The notes under the pieces were generated by a model that saw nothing but the letters and a program-made list of their open reading frames with translations, did not search any database and was not told where the DNA came from. Of a DNA stretch of 42,245 nucleotides, positions 25,161 to 33,090 are shown piece after piece (positions within the stretch are counted from its first letter, which is position 1; each line of letters begins with the position of its first letter). The DNA lies in assembly GCA_900548465.1 (NCBI GenBank), contig URKY01000018.1:1-42245 (forward strand), given 5' to 3'. The DNA is from an uncultured Eubacterium sp. Lineage in GTDB: Bacteria > Bacillota > Clostridia > Lachnospirales > Lachnospiraceae. Made by a program: the position numbers and the translations under genes.

Positions 25161-25192
25161 AAAAAAAGAACCTATGACAACTACAGGCTCTT
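25161..25192 (-). terminator. Terminator downstream of the antiporter and palindromic element 2
   Basis: On the minus strand AGAGCCTGTAG pairs with CTATGGTTCT-type sequence using G-U wobbles, followed by T7 (25161-25167). Transcripts of the antiporter gene would cross element 2 before stopping here. Confidence 0.7.
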
Positions 25193-25217
25193 TAAAAGAA
25201 AATATCACATTTTTAAA

Positions 25218-25441
25218 GGGGAACATACTCCTGGACAGGAATTAAAAACACTGTTAATTAAAACATGTTGTATTTCTATATTTGCTGCGCCGCATATTAA
25301 CGATTACTTTCGCAAACTCAGTCGCTATGCGACTTCAGACAGTGCTACAGCAATCGTAGCTATGCTCGCAAATATTACGAAATACTGCCAATCGTTTTAA
25401 TTAACAGTGTTTTTAATTCCTGTCCGGGAGAATATTTCCCC
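25218..25441. repeat. Palindromic element, copy 2 (conserved core, private arms)
   Basis: Left arm 25218-25264 and right arm 25394-25441 are reverse complements; the inner 32 nt are perfect and the outer part differs by a few bases. The arms have no resemblance to those of copy 1. The 129-nt core (25265-25393) aligns with copy 1 over its full length at roughly 85 percent by eye, and many differences are paired: AGCCAC/GTGGCT becomes AGTCGC/GCGACT, GCATTTC/GAAATGC becomes GTATTTC/GAAATAC, and CTTTAC/GTAAAG becomes ATTTGC/GCAAAT. It lies 15 bp after the antiporter stop codon, inside its 3' untranslated region, and accounts for most of the 334-bp gap to spmB. Confidence 0.88.
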
Positions 25442-25455
25442 CCAATTTATATTTT

Positions 25456-26799
25456 TTATCTAAGTCTGTTGTAAGATTCTCTTTCTTCGTAGTTTTCTAC
25501 AAGTTTGCTCTCTGCAGGTACATCGGCTCCACCCTTTGGACCCTTAATCATAAATACAGGCTTTAAGATAATTGGAGTAATTATTGTTGTAACAATAACT
25601 ACAATAATTACAGGAGCTACTATACTTGCGCTCATAAGTCCTGCTTCAATTCCCTTATTAGCTACAATTAAGGCAACCTCTCCTCTTGAAATCATGCCAA
25701 CACCGATTCTTAAGCACTGGTAATTCTTGTAGCCACAAACCTTAGCTCCAAGACCACAACCTACAATCTTTGTTAATACAGCAACAATGGTAAGTAAAAC
25801 CGCATATAATACAATCATTCCACCCATATGGGTAATTGCATTTCCATCTACCTTAAGTCCTATACTTGCAAAGAAAATCGGGCTCAAAAACATATACGCC
25901 ACTACATCAAATTTTGATGCAATAAACTGATCTTTCTGTGTCATTGAAATTATTACACCGGCAAAGAATGCACCTGTAATATCTGCAACTCCAAAAAAGT
26001 ATTCAGCTGCAAATGACATTAATAAACAAATAACAAAAGCGATAATTGCATGTCTGTGCTTACCCTTTCCGTCATGCTCGCACCATTTCTTGTAAAATTT
26101 AAAAATAATATATCCAAAAACGACAACAAATACAAAGAACAACACTATCTTCACAAGAACTAACCAAAGCGGTTCACTGCTTCCTGCTGATGAAGAGCCA
26201 CCTGTTCCAAGACTTATTACAATAGTAAGTGCAATAATTCCTAAAATATCATCAATAATTGCCGCACCTAAAATTGCATTTCCTGATGCTGTCTTAAGTT
26301 TGCCCATTTCCTGAAGTGTTTCAACGGTAATACTAACAGATGTAGCTGTAAGAATAACACCTACAAACACTGCCTGCATAAATAATGTACTTGTTTTATC
26401 AGGAGCTATCCAGCCTTCTGCCAAAAACCAGTATGTTAATGCTCCACCACCGATAAGCGGTACAATAACACCAATTATTGCAATTACAAAAGATGCAAGT
26501 CCGCATTTTTTAAGTTCATTAATATCTGTTTCCAAACCTGCGCAGAACATAAGAACAATAACACCAATTTCTGCTAAATGGTCAATAAACGGAGTCTGAT
26601 ATAAAGTAAGATTGACTAAATGATGTCCACCTATTACTGCACCTGATAAGAAATTTCCTAAAACTGCCGGTCCTAATAACAAACCTGCAAGCAAGGCACC
26701 GACTACCTGCGGCATGTTAAATCTTTTAGTTATTAATCCAAATAACTTTGTGCTGCCGAGTATCAATGCCAATTGCCACAAATATCCATATTCTTCCAT
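25456..26799 (-). CDS. CPA2-family cation/proton antiporter (KefB/NapA-like)
   Basis: About 447 residues with some twelve to thirteen hydrophobic segments, the Na+/H+ exchanger fold. FNMPQVVGALLAGLLLGPAVLG near the N-terminus and FCAGLETD...  and FFADITGAFF-like helices later are typical of CPA2. There is no C-terminal TrkA-N/RCK domain, so it is the short form. It should exchange Na+ or K+ for H+. I start at MEEYGYLWQ because AAAGAGGA lies just upstream; the 25 residues that could be read before it lack a ribosome site. Single gene with its own promoter; the 3' untranslated region carries palindromic element 2. Confidence 0.9.
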   Translation of the reverse strand: MEEYGYLWQLALILGSTKLFGLITKRFNMPQVVGALLAGLLLGPAVLGNFLSGAVIGGHHLVNLTLYQTPFIDHLAEIGVIVLMFCAGLETDINELKKCGLASFVIAIIGVIVPLIGGGALTYWFLAEGWIAPDKTSTLFMQAVFVGVILTATSVSITVETLQEMGKLKTASGNAILGAAIIDDILGIIALTIVISLGTGGSSSAGSSEPLWLVLVKIVLFFVFVVVFGYIIFKFYKKWCEHDGKGKHRHAIIAFVICLLMSFAAEYFFGVADITGAFFAGVIISMTQKDQFIASKFDVVAYMFLSPIFFASIGLKVDGNAITHMGGMIVLYAVLLTIVAVLTKIVGCGLGAKVCGYKNYQCLRIGVGMISRGEVALIVANKGIEAGLMSASIVAPVIIVVIVTTIITPIILKPVFMIKGPKGGADVPAESKLVENYEERESYNRLR

Positions 26800-26864
26800 T
26801 TGTAAATCCTCTTTTCTATTATCGTAACTACATTTATATTTACTCTTCTTTTGTAGCCCGATAT

Positions 26865-26893
26865 ATATTAACACTTTATTACACTGAATTCAA
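26865..26893 (-). promoter_or_regulatory. Promoter of the CPA2 antiporter gene
   Basis: Minus strand: TTGAAT (26888-26893), 17-nt spacer, TAATAT (26865-26870), about 65 bp ahead of the start codon. No convincing terminator for the upstream ECF operon is seen here. Confidence 0.5.
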
Positions 26894-26928
26894 TTTATTT
26901 TGTTTTCATTTTTTCTTATTAATTTTAA

Positions 26929-27549
26929 TTAATTAAACATTCCATATTTAACTTTCAAACGCCTGATTTTGGAAAAGATGCTTTTTGAAAGAATCAAAAG
27001 AAAAATCAAAGTTGATAGTCCATGAATAATATTAAAATACAAGCCACTTAAGTAGGTTGCCATAAATGTTGAAAAACGCAACTTATCCGTATACATCAAA
27101 ACTGTTGACGTGTCCATAATGAATCCATAGAGTAAAAATGTAATTAAGAATCCATAAATGCCCAGTAAAATTCTGTTATCTGCATAATATTCTCTTTTTC
27201 CATTAAAAATAATTGCCGATACTAATCCCACCAGACCAAATGCAATCATCTGCCATGGGGTCCAGGGTCCCTGCCCGAAAATAAAATTCGACACAAATGC
27301 CGTTAATACCCCGCAGAGAAATCCCGACTGCTTTCCAAACATTATGCCCGTAATTATTATAATGGCTGCGCAGGGTTTAAACTGTGGGGTTACAATAAAT
27401 ATGGCCCTTCCAACTACTGCCATTGCAGTCATTACAGCCAGCATAACAACTTCTCTTTCCTGTGGTTTTCTTCGCTCAAATGACCACATAAACCAGAGAA
27501 TTGCAGCTATAATAATCACTATGGAAATAACATAATATTCTCTTATCAT
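26929..27549 (-). CDS. cbrT: ECF transporter S component, CbrT-like (predicted corrinoid specificity)
   Basis: 206 residues, about six membrane helices, the S-component size. IIITGIMFGKQSGFLCG and FIFGQGPWTPWQM are characteristic of the S-component group predicted to carry cobalamin. S components bind the vitamin and topple in the membrane when coupled to the EcfAAT motor. Its start overlaps the ATPase stop by 4 nt (ATGA), so it is the last gene of a tightly coupled operon. Corrinoid specificity is a prediction from family memory plus the DUF4430 partners; no cobalamin riboswitch was seen. Confidence 0.75.
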   Translation of the reverse strand: MIREYYVISIVIIIAAILWFMWSFERRKPQEREVVMLAVMTAMAVVGRAIFIVTPQFKPCAAIIIITGIMFGKQSGFLCGVLTAFVSNFIFGQGPWTPWQMIAFGLVGLVSAIIFNGKREYYADNRILLGIYGFLITFLLYGFIMDTSTVLMYTDKLRFSTFMATYLSGLYFNIIHGLSTLIFLLILSKSIFSKIRRLKVKYGMFN

Positions 27550-29096
27550 AGTAAATCCTCCGGTTTTACTGCATTTTCTATTACATCCCTTGTGATTTTC
27601 GAAACTGTTGTAGTATAAAATCTGTTGTTTGAGAAAAATTCTCTATAGTTATTAACACAGAGTATGTCTCCGGTTGCCAGTAATCCACATTTATCCACAT
27701 ATTCTCCACAAAAGTCTAAGTCATGGCTGACAATTATTATGGTTTTTCCCTTAGCACTTAAACTTCTTAACATTTTTCCTAAGGTTTCCTTATCAATGTT
27801 ATCAATTGCCTTTGTAGGTTCGTCCAGCAAAAGTATGTCCGGATCTGCTGCCAATACTCTGGCTAATGCCACTTTCTGCTGCTCCCCGCCGCTAATATCA
27901 TAAGGGTGCCTTTCCAAAATACCTTTAAGCTCCATACTTTTAATAATATTTTCAGGAACATTCTCAAGCTCTTCCTTTACGGTTTCCTTTCTAAACAATG
28001 TCTGCACATCCTGAGGCAACATTCCAATTGTCCCCTTTGCCTTTACTTTTCCCCTTATGGGCCTTAAACTTCCACGCAAAACCTTTAGCAGAGTTGATTT
28101 TCCTGTTCCGTTTCCACCGAGAATGGCAAAAATTTCACCTTTGTTTACTGATATGTTAAGACCTTTCAAAATATCTTTTTCCTTCTTTTCATACCTTGCC
28201 CAGACATTCCTACATATAATTGCAGGATCTTCGATATTGTCCTTTTTTGTATCCGGCAAAATGCTAAAACTTTTATTTAAATATTTCATTTGTTTTCTGG
28301 CCTCTGAAACAGATAGAGGAATTACATCACTTTCGTCGAAGTTCTTAAATATTCTGGCTGACATAGGCATTATTTTTTCAAGGTCACAGTCCATGTCAGT
28401 TTTAATAACCTTCTCCGGTTTTCCGGCACTTAAAATCCTTCCCCTGTACATTAAGATAACCTGATCAGCCCTTTTAAATACACTGTCCGTTCTGTGTTCT
28501 GACAATATAATTGTTATACCCAACTCTTCATTAAGTTTTTTTATTACATCAAGAAACTGCTCTGCCGCAATGGGATCCAGCTGGGAAGTTGGTTCATCAA
28601 GCACAAGGACCTCCGGATCCATAACCATGACAGAAGCGAGATTTAATAACTGCTTCTGACCTCCTGATAATTTATCCGTCTTTTCGAAGTACCAGTCGGT
28701 TATTCCAAAATATTCTGCTATTTCACTAACTCTTGCCCTGATTTCATTAGTTTTTACTCCCAGATTTTCCAAGCCGAATGCCAATTCATGCCATACCTTA
28801 TCTGTCACAATCTGATGCTCAGGATTTTGCATAACGTATCCTATTTTTGTTGCCTGATCCTTCTCATCTAATTTTCTTATGTCCTGTCTGTTATATAATA
28901 TCTGTCCTTCTGATTTTCCCCGAGGTGCGATACAAGGCTTTAATTGTCTTAACAACGTAGTTTTTCCGCAACCGGATTTTCCACATATTAATATAAAGTC
29001 TCCCTGATTTATGCTTATTGAAATATTATCAAGACAGACTTTCCCATTAGTCTCGGGATAACTAAATGTCAAATTTTTTACTTCAATCTGTGCCAT
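27546..29096 (-). CDS. cbrU: ECF transporter duplicated ATPase (two ABC domains), CbrU-like
   Basis: 516 residues, two ABC ATPases in tandem. Domain 1: Walker A GKSGCGKTTLL, signature LSGGQKQ, Walker B VLVLDEPTSQLD. Domain 2: Walker A GGNGTGKSTLL, signature ISGGEQQK, Walker B LLLDEPTKAID. Both sites look catalytically complete. Fusing EcfA and EcfA' in one chain is typical of dedicated (group I-like) ECF systems encoded with their own S component. It overlaps the T component by 19 nt upstream and the S component by 4 nt downstream. It energises uptake at the cytoplasmic membrane face. Confidence 0.93.
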   Translation of the reverse strand: MAQIEVKNLTFSYPETNGKVCLDNISISINQGDFILICGKSGCGKTTLLRQLKPCIAPRGKSEGQILYNRQDIRKLDEKDQATKIGYVMQNPEHQIVTDKVWHELAFGLENLGVKTNEIRARVSEIAEYFGITDWYFEKTDKLSGGQKQLLNLASVMVMDPEVLVLDEPTSQLDPIAAEQFLDVIKKLNEELGITIILSEHRTDSVFKRADQVILMYRGRILSAGKPEKVIKTDMDCDLEKIMPMSARIFKNFDESDVIPLSVSEARKQMKYLNKSFSILPDTKKDNIEDPAIICRNVWARYEKKEKDILKGLNISVNKGEIFAILGGNGTGKSTLLKVLRGSLRPIRGKVKAKGTIGMLPQDVQTLFRKETVKEELENVPENIIKSMELKGILERHPYDISGGEQQKVALARVLAADPDILLLDEPTKAIDNIDKETLGKMLRSLSAKGKTIIIVSHDLDFCGEYVDKCGLLATGDILCVNNYREFFSNNRFYTTTVSKITRDVIENAVKPEDLL

Positions 29097-29935
29097 ACTG
29101 CTGCCTCCTTTACATTAATAACCACCGGTGTCAAACATAACAAACCATACATCAGATAAACCGGAATACTGTTTTTTATCCGGATATATGGATAATAATA
29201 CGTATTCGCTTTTCCAAGGAACAGTGCAAAACAAATCATCAGAAACAAAGACATAATCCATATCATTGCCACAAAATCCCGTCCGGAAATCCTATAGTTA
29301 TTATAATTACTTCTTTTTGTCGCACCATATCCTCTGGCTCTCATGGAATCTGCCGTCTCCACTGATGTTTCCAATGCCCAGGTCATGGTAATACTAAAGA
29401 CCTCTCCGCTTTTCTTTATTTTTTTGATAAATGTGTCAGGCTTTTCTCCTAAATCATTCCCTGCCTGCCTTACATTTTTTTGCTGTCTTATATACTTTGG
29501 AACAAATCTCGCCACCATAGTAATTAAAAGTGCCACGTGAGGCATTACTTTTCCAAGCACTGCCATTATTTTATCTTCACTTATTACCTGATTAAATGTT
29601 GCAAACCACAAAAATGCTGAACTTATTAAAAGTGCAGCACAAATACCATAAATTACTGATTCTAATGTAACGGGGTTTCCTGTAAACATATAAAAAATCA
29701 AGGTTGCTCCCCTATGGGAAAATACAGGATTAATAAGGGATGACACTACAAAAACAGCCATTATTACGCCGAAATATTTAATTCCTGACATTCCCTTTAA
29801 ATTAAAATAATAAATTGCACCACAAATAAAGGATATTACTATCATTCCCATCTGCATTTGGAACATAGTCAATCCTAACACTGTAATATAAAATATTATG
29901 TTAACCATTGGATGATATCTGGAAAATCCGTCCAT
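29078..29935 (-). CDS. cbrV: ECF transporter T component (EcfT), CbrV-like
   Basis: 285 residues with five or more membrane helices and the EcfT coupling motif ADSMRARGYG, whose Ala-Arg-Gly contacts the ATPases. The N-terminus FSRYHPMVNIIFYI is the usual EcfT 'hP-x-hh' opening. It links the ATPases to the S component. It starts 2 nt after the stop of the large barrel/DUF4430 protein and overlaps the ATPase gene, so all four form one transcript. Confidence 0.9.
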   Translation of the reverse strand: MDGFSRYHPMVNIIFYITVLGLTMFQMQMGMIVISFICGAIYYFNLKGMSGIKYFGVIMAVFVVSSLINPVFSHRGATLIFYMFTGNPVTLESVIYGICAALLISSAFLWFATFNQVISEDKIMAVLGKVMPHVALLITMVARFVPKYIRQQKNVRQAGNDLGEKPDTFIKKIKKSGEVFSITMTWALETSVETADSMRARGYGATKRSNYNNYRISGRDFVAMIWIMSLFLMICFALFLGKANTYYYPYIRIKNSIPVYLMYGLLCLTPVVINVKEAAVWHRLK

Positions 29936-29937
29936 TG

Positions 29938-31758
29938 CTATTTCAAATCCTCTCCTAAATTACAGGTATAGTGCCACTCTATTACATCTTTATCTTTTAC
30001 TTTATAATCACTGCATCCAACATTTGGATACTCACCATTTACTTCATACATCCATCCTGAAAGCTTTCCACATGAAAATTCATAAATATTATTTATCCCC
30101 TCAACATATGCTGTTTTAGCGGCAAATGATGCCTCCATAAGAATGTTATTTTTTTTCAGTTCTCTTTTTAAAATGTCATATACGCTATCGTCCTTATATA
30201 AATCCACCTCCTGTTTTTTTAATATGACTCCGTCCTTTGGAACGTAATCCTCCACAGCCTTGTCCAAATCTTTTTTGTTATCAAAAATTGTTGAACATTC
30301 TATTAGAATAGTACATTTTCCGACAGCTTTATTATTAGTGCTTTTGCCACATCCTGAAAATAAAACAGATATTACCAGAAACAATGACAAAAGTTTCTTA
30401 TTCTTTTTAAGCAAATAAAACCCTATTCCAAGTAAAGTAGCAAATAAACCAAACATTACAAATATTTTTCCGGTATTACTTTTTTCTGCTATCTTTTTTT
30501 CAGTATTGTCTTTTGTTGTATCTCTAACAATATTCTCTGAAGTTTCTTCCGTGGATATGGTTGTTTCCCCTGATTTGCCATTAATCTTTTTTTTATTTTT
30601 TCTGTTATTTTTACTTTTCTTATTTTTATCCTGAACTTCTTTTTTTGTTGTAATACTTTCAGTTTTTCCTTCAGTCTGAATTACCTTTTTCTTATTCTTT
30701 TTCCCTGTCTGTTTTTCTGTCTTTTTATTTTTTACTTTATATGATACTGTCTTATTATTTCTTATATTTTTATTGTTGTCTTTCATATCATACAGCCCAT
30801 TTTCATCTTTTAACTGTCTATAATAAGCCGTAAGGGCATACATAGCCTGCTCTGTTGCCATTTGGTTTACATAACTATTATGCGTATGTTTAAATCCGCC
30901 GTCTTTATAAAAACCAAGTAAACCATCAAGTACTGTATTATTATCCTTTATAAATCTCTCGTCAGACACTTCAATTCCCAATGCTGCCATAGCTGTAATT
31001 ACCTGTGCAGTACTTTCACAATTTTCACTTTCATTGCTAATAAATGCTCCCGACTTCTGCTGTCTTTTAGAAAGTAACTCCACGCCTTTATCTACGGCTT
31101 TTTTTACATCTGCTTCTTTATAATATTTCGCCAGTGCCTGAATAACCATTGCTGTCATATCCACGTCTGACTTAGTTCCCATATATGCCCATCCCCCATC
31201 AGATAATTGGGAGTCAATCAGCATGTAAACAAGTTTTTCTCTCGTTGCCTTTTTCCCCTTGTAATCTTTTTTGGGGTCAGGAACATCATAATTTCCTGAA
31301 TCAAAGGCAATTAGTGCAAAAGTTATTCCACTAATACCTGTCTTTACCACATTATCTAATTCTGAAAGAGGGCTTAACAAATCATATCCCGCAAAATCAG
31401 CCGGATTTTGCTCTATAGCTGTAAGTGCCAGAACTACCCTTGCATATTCCGTATATTTTTTGTCTGAAAGAATTCCTGACTTTTTTTTAACTTCAGTTTC
31501 CAGATTATTTACATACTTATCCAAATATGCCTGCGTAAGACTTCCATATCTTGCCAACCCTATAATAAGCCATTCTCCCCCTACGCTTCCATATATAGGA
31601 TTAGTTACCTTTCCCATTTCATATTGTGAAATGTTATCCAGATATGTTTTCGTCTGTTCTTTATTTAATATTGTCTTTCCCATTACCGGCGTTACAGCCA
31701 TTACAACGCAAATCAGCATTATGAGCGCTAAAACACTTTTTTTATAAGTTCTCTTCAT
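29938..31758 (-). CDS. Exported alpha/alpha-barrel protein fused to a DUF4430 (transcobalamin C-terminal-like) domain
   Basis: 606 residues. Signal peptide 1-27. Residues about 35-320 form prenyltransferase/terpene-cyclase-type alpha/alpha repeats with QW-like motifs (DGGW 187-190, DGGF 286-289). Residues 330-430 are a Lys/Asn/Thr-rich linker. NTG, a hydrophobic helix (431-450) and KKNKK look like a wall-sorting tail. A second hydrophobic run, VISVLFSGC, looks like a lipoprotein signal with Cys470. A DUF4430 domain ends the protein (SGWMYEVNGEYPNVGCSDY). Barrel plus DUF4430 is the architecture of animal intrinsic factor and transcobalamin. Both functional parts should lie outside the cell. 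A TTG at 30412-30414 preceded by GGAATAGGG could start the lipoprotein part separately. With the adjacent ECF genes the inferred job is to capture a corrinoid and deliver it to the S component. Confidence 0.82.
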   Translation of the reverse strand: MKRTYKKSVLALIMLICVVMAVTPVMGKTILNKEQTKTYLDNISQYEMGKVTNPIYGSVGGEWLIIGLARYGSLTQAYLDKYVNNLETEVKKKSGILSDKKYTEYARVVLALTAIEQNPADFAGYDLLSPLSELDNVVKTGISGITFALIAFDSGNYDVPDPKKDYKGKKATREKLVYMLIDSQLSDGGWAYMGTKSDVDMTAMVIQALAKYYKEADVKKAVDKGVELLSKRQQKSGAFISNESENCESTAQVITAMAALGIEVSDERFIKDNNTVLDGLLGFYKDGGFKHTHNSYVNQMATEQAMYALTAYYRQLKDENGLYDMKDNNKNIRNNKTVSYKVKNKKTEKQTGKKNKKKVIQTEGKTESITTKKEVQDKNKKSKNNRKNKKKINGKSGETTISTEETSENIVRDTTKDNTEKKIAEKSNTGKIFVMFGLFATLLGIGFYLLKKNKKLLSLFLVISVLFSGCGKSTNNKAVGKCTILIECSTIFDNKKDLDKAVEDYVPKDGVILKKQEVDLYKDDSVYDILKRELKKNNILMEASFAAKTAYVEGINNIYEFSCGKLSGWMYEVNGEYPNVGCSDYKVKDKDVIEWHYTCNLGEDLK

Positions 31759-31791
31759 CTTTATCCTTTACAATCCCATTAATTTAAATAA

Positions 31792-31823
31792 GGTTACCAC
31801 AGAAATACCTTTCCATGGTAACC
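31792..31823 (-). terminator. Intercistronic hairpin, possible partial terminator
   Basis: GGTTACCA (31792-31799) and TGGTAACC (31816-31823) pair exactly around a 16-nt loop; on the minus strand a T-rich stretch (TTATTT) follows. It could leave the first, secreted DUF4430 gene more highly expressed than the transporter genes. Confidence 0.55.
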
Positions 31824-31834
31824 CCATACTTTAA

Positions 31835-32995
31835 CTATTTCTTTATTTTAACTGATTTTACCTTACTCCATTTTCCATAGCTTTTTACTTTTCCAACAAT
31901 AGCGTATGCTCTTACCTTAACATAGCATCTGCTGTTTTTCTTAAATTTCTTTGTTGTAAGTGTAAGCTTTGTAGTATTCTTTACTATACTCTTTTTAAAT
32001 TTTTTGTTATCTGCATATTTGAACTGGTAACCCTTTGCCTTTGCAACTTTCTTTATCTTAATTTTTGCTTTATATTTCTTTACGTTTGTTACTTTGCGGA
32101 TTTTAGTATTTCCAAGTACAACTGTTGGTGCTTCAGTTGTTGGTACCTGAGTTGTTACAGCCGGTGTTGTTACAGCCGGTGTTGTTACTGCAGGTGTTGT
32201 TGTTTCATCTGTTACCTGTTCTGTTGTTTCATCTGTTGCCTGTAATTTTGCAAGAGCATCATCTACTTCCTGTTGCGTTGCATCATATTTTTCTAAAACA
32301 CTAATTGCTTCAGTAAGGTCTTTGTCCTGATTTTCCTTTGCAGAAAGTTCAGCAACCTTCTTTATTAAACTATCCTTGTCAGCTAATTTTGCACTTTCAA
32401 TTCCAGCATACCAGCTTTTAAATCCTATATCTGCACCTGCTGCATAAACGCTGAACTGAACTCTTACAACATCTCCGTCTGCTACAGGCTGTGCATCCAT
32501 ACCGTTGTCTGATTCCTTATTGTTAAGTGCATACATCCATCCTGCTAAATCTGTAAATGAACCGCCTCCTAATTTCTGTTCATCTTCGAAATGGCTGTTT
32601 ACTGTTGTATTTGTTGGAGCATCATAGTGAACTGTGTAACCTCCACCATAATCAGCATCTATACCCGGCATACTTGAAATAGATTCAGGTATATTAACAA
32701 CTCCTGTATCTGCATAACTGATACTGTCTAAATAATATCCATAAGAACTTGTTGTTGCATTTAACTTTATGTTATTCTCCTGTGCTACCTTTTCTAATAC
32801 ATCCTTTACTGAAGCATCCTTATCTACTTCTACTGATGTAGGCTTAAGCAAATACCCCTGTCCTATTGTAAATCTCTCAATTGTAACTGTTACTGTAACT
32901 TTATCATTGGCTTCTGCAAATGTAACTGTCATTGTAGAAACAACTAAAGCTAATGCTAATACTAATGATAAAATTTTCTTTGATACTTTGTTCAT
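31835..32995 (-). CDS. Secreted DUF4430 protein with Thr/Pro linker and basic C-terminal domain
   Basis: 386 residues. Signal peptide about 1-28. A DUF4430 domain occupies about residues 30-195 (KDASVKDVLEKVA, then DLAGWMYALNNK). A short helical stretch follows (about 205-255), then a TTPAV-repeat linker (about 265-290), then about 95 residues very rich in Lys and Tyr (KIRKVTNVKKYKAKIKIKKV) resembling Fn3-like repeats of Firmicute surface proteins. The basic tail probably binds the acidic cell wall. As first gene of the ECF operon it may serve as an abundant surface-bound ligand binder. Corrinoid binding is inferred from the domain and neighbours, not shown. Clear signal sequence and ribosome site AGAAGGAGAAGAAG. 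Confidence 0.85.
   Translation of the reverse strand: MNKVSKKILSLVLALALVVSTMTVTFAEANDKVTVTVTIERFTIGQGYLLKPTSVEVDKDASVKDVLEKVAQENNIKLNATTSSYGYYLDSISYADTGVVNIPESISSMPGIDADYGGGYTVHYDAPTNTTVNSHFEDEQKLGGGSFTDLAGWMYALNNKESDNGMDAQPVADGDVVRVQFSVYAAGADIGFKSWYAGIESAKLADKDSLIKKVAELSAKENQDKDLTEAISVLEKYDATQQEVDDALAKLQATDETTEQVTDETTTPAVTTPAVTTPAVTTQVPTTEAPTVVLGNTKIRKVTNVKKYKAKIKIKKVAKAKGYQFKYADNKKFKKSIVKNTTKLTLTTKKFKKNSRCYVKVRAYAIVGKVKSYGKWSKVKSVKIKK
32151..32199 (-). repeat. Tandem 15-bp repeat encoding TTPAV units
   Basis: About three copies of a 15-mer around GTTGTTACAGCCGGT encode three TTPAV units of the linker in the secreted DUF4430 protein. Such repeats can vary in copy number by slippage without breaking the frame. 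Confidence 0.75.
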
Positions 32996-33030
32996 TTCTT
33001 TCTTCTTCTCCTTCTATAATTATCGCTAAT

Positions 33031-33059
33031 ATTCTATTATAATCCCCCTTTAATGTCAA
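33031..33059 (-). promoter_or_regulatory. Promoter of the DUF4430/ECF operon
   Basis: Minus strand: perfect -35 TTGACA (33054-33059), 17-nt spacer, -10 TAGAAT (33031-33036). A GC-rich hairpin lies immediately upstream. The leader is only about 30 nt, too short for a cobalamin riboswitch. Confidence 0.7.
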
Positions 33060-33061
33060 AC

Positions 33062-33083
33062 AGGCACCGCCCGGAGGCGATGC
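33062..33083 (-). terminator. GC-rich hairpin after the LTA synthase-like gene
   Basis: GGCACCGCC pairs with GGCGATGCC with one mismatch around a CGGA loop, 8 bp past the stop codon. The following T-run is poor (CTGTTT), so termination may be weak. Confidence 0.5.
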
Positions 33084-33090
33084 CCATTCA

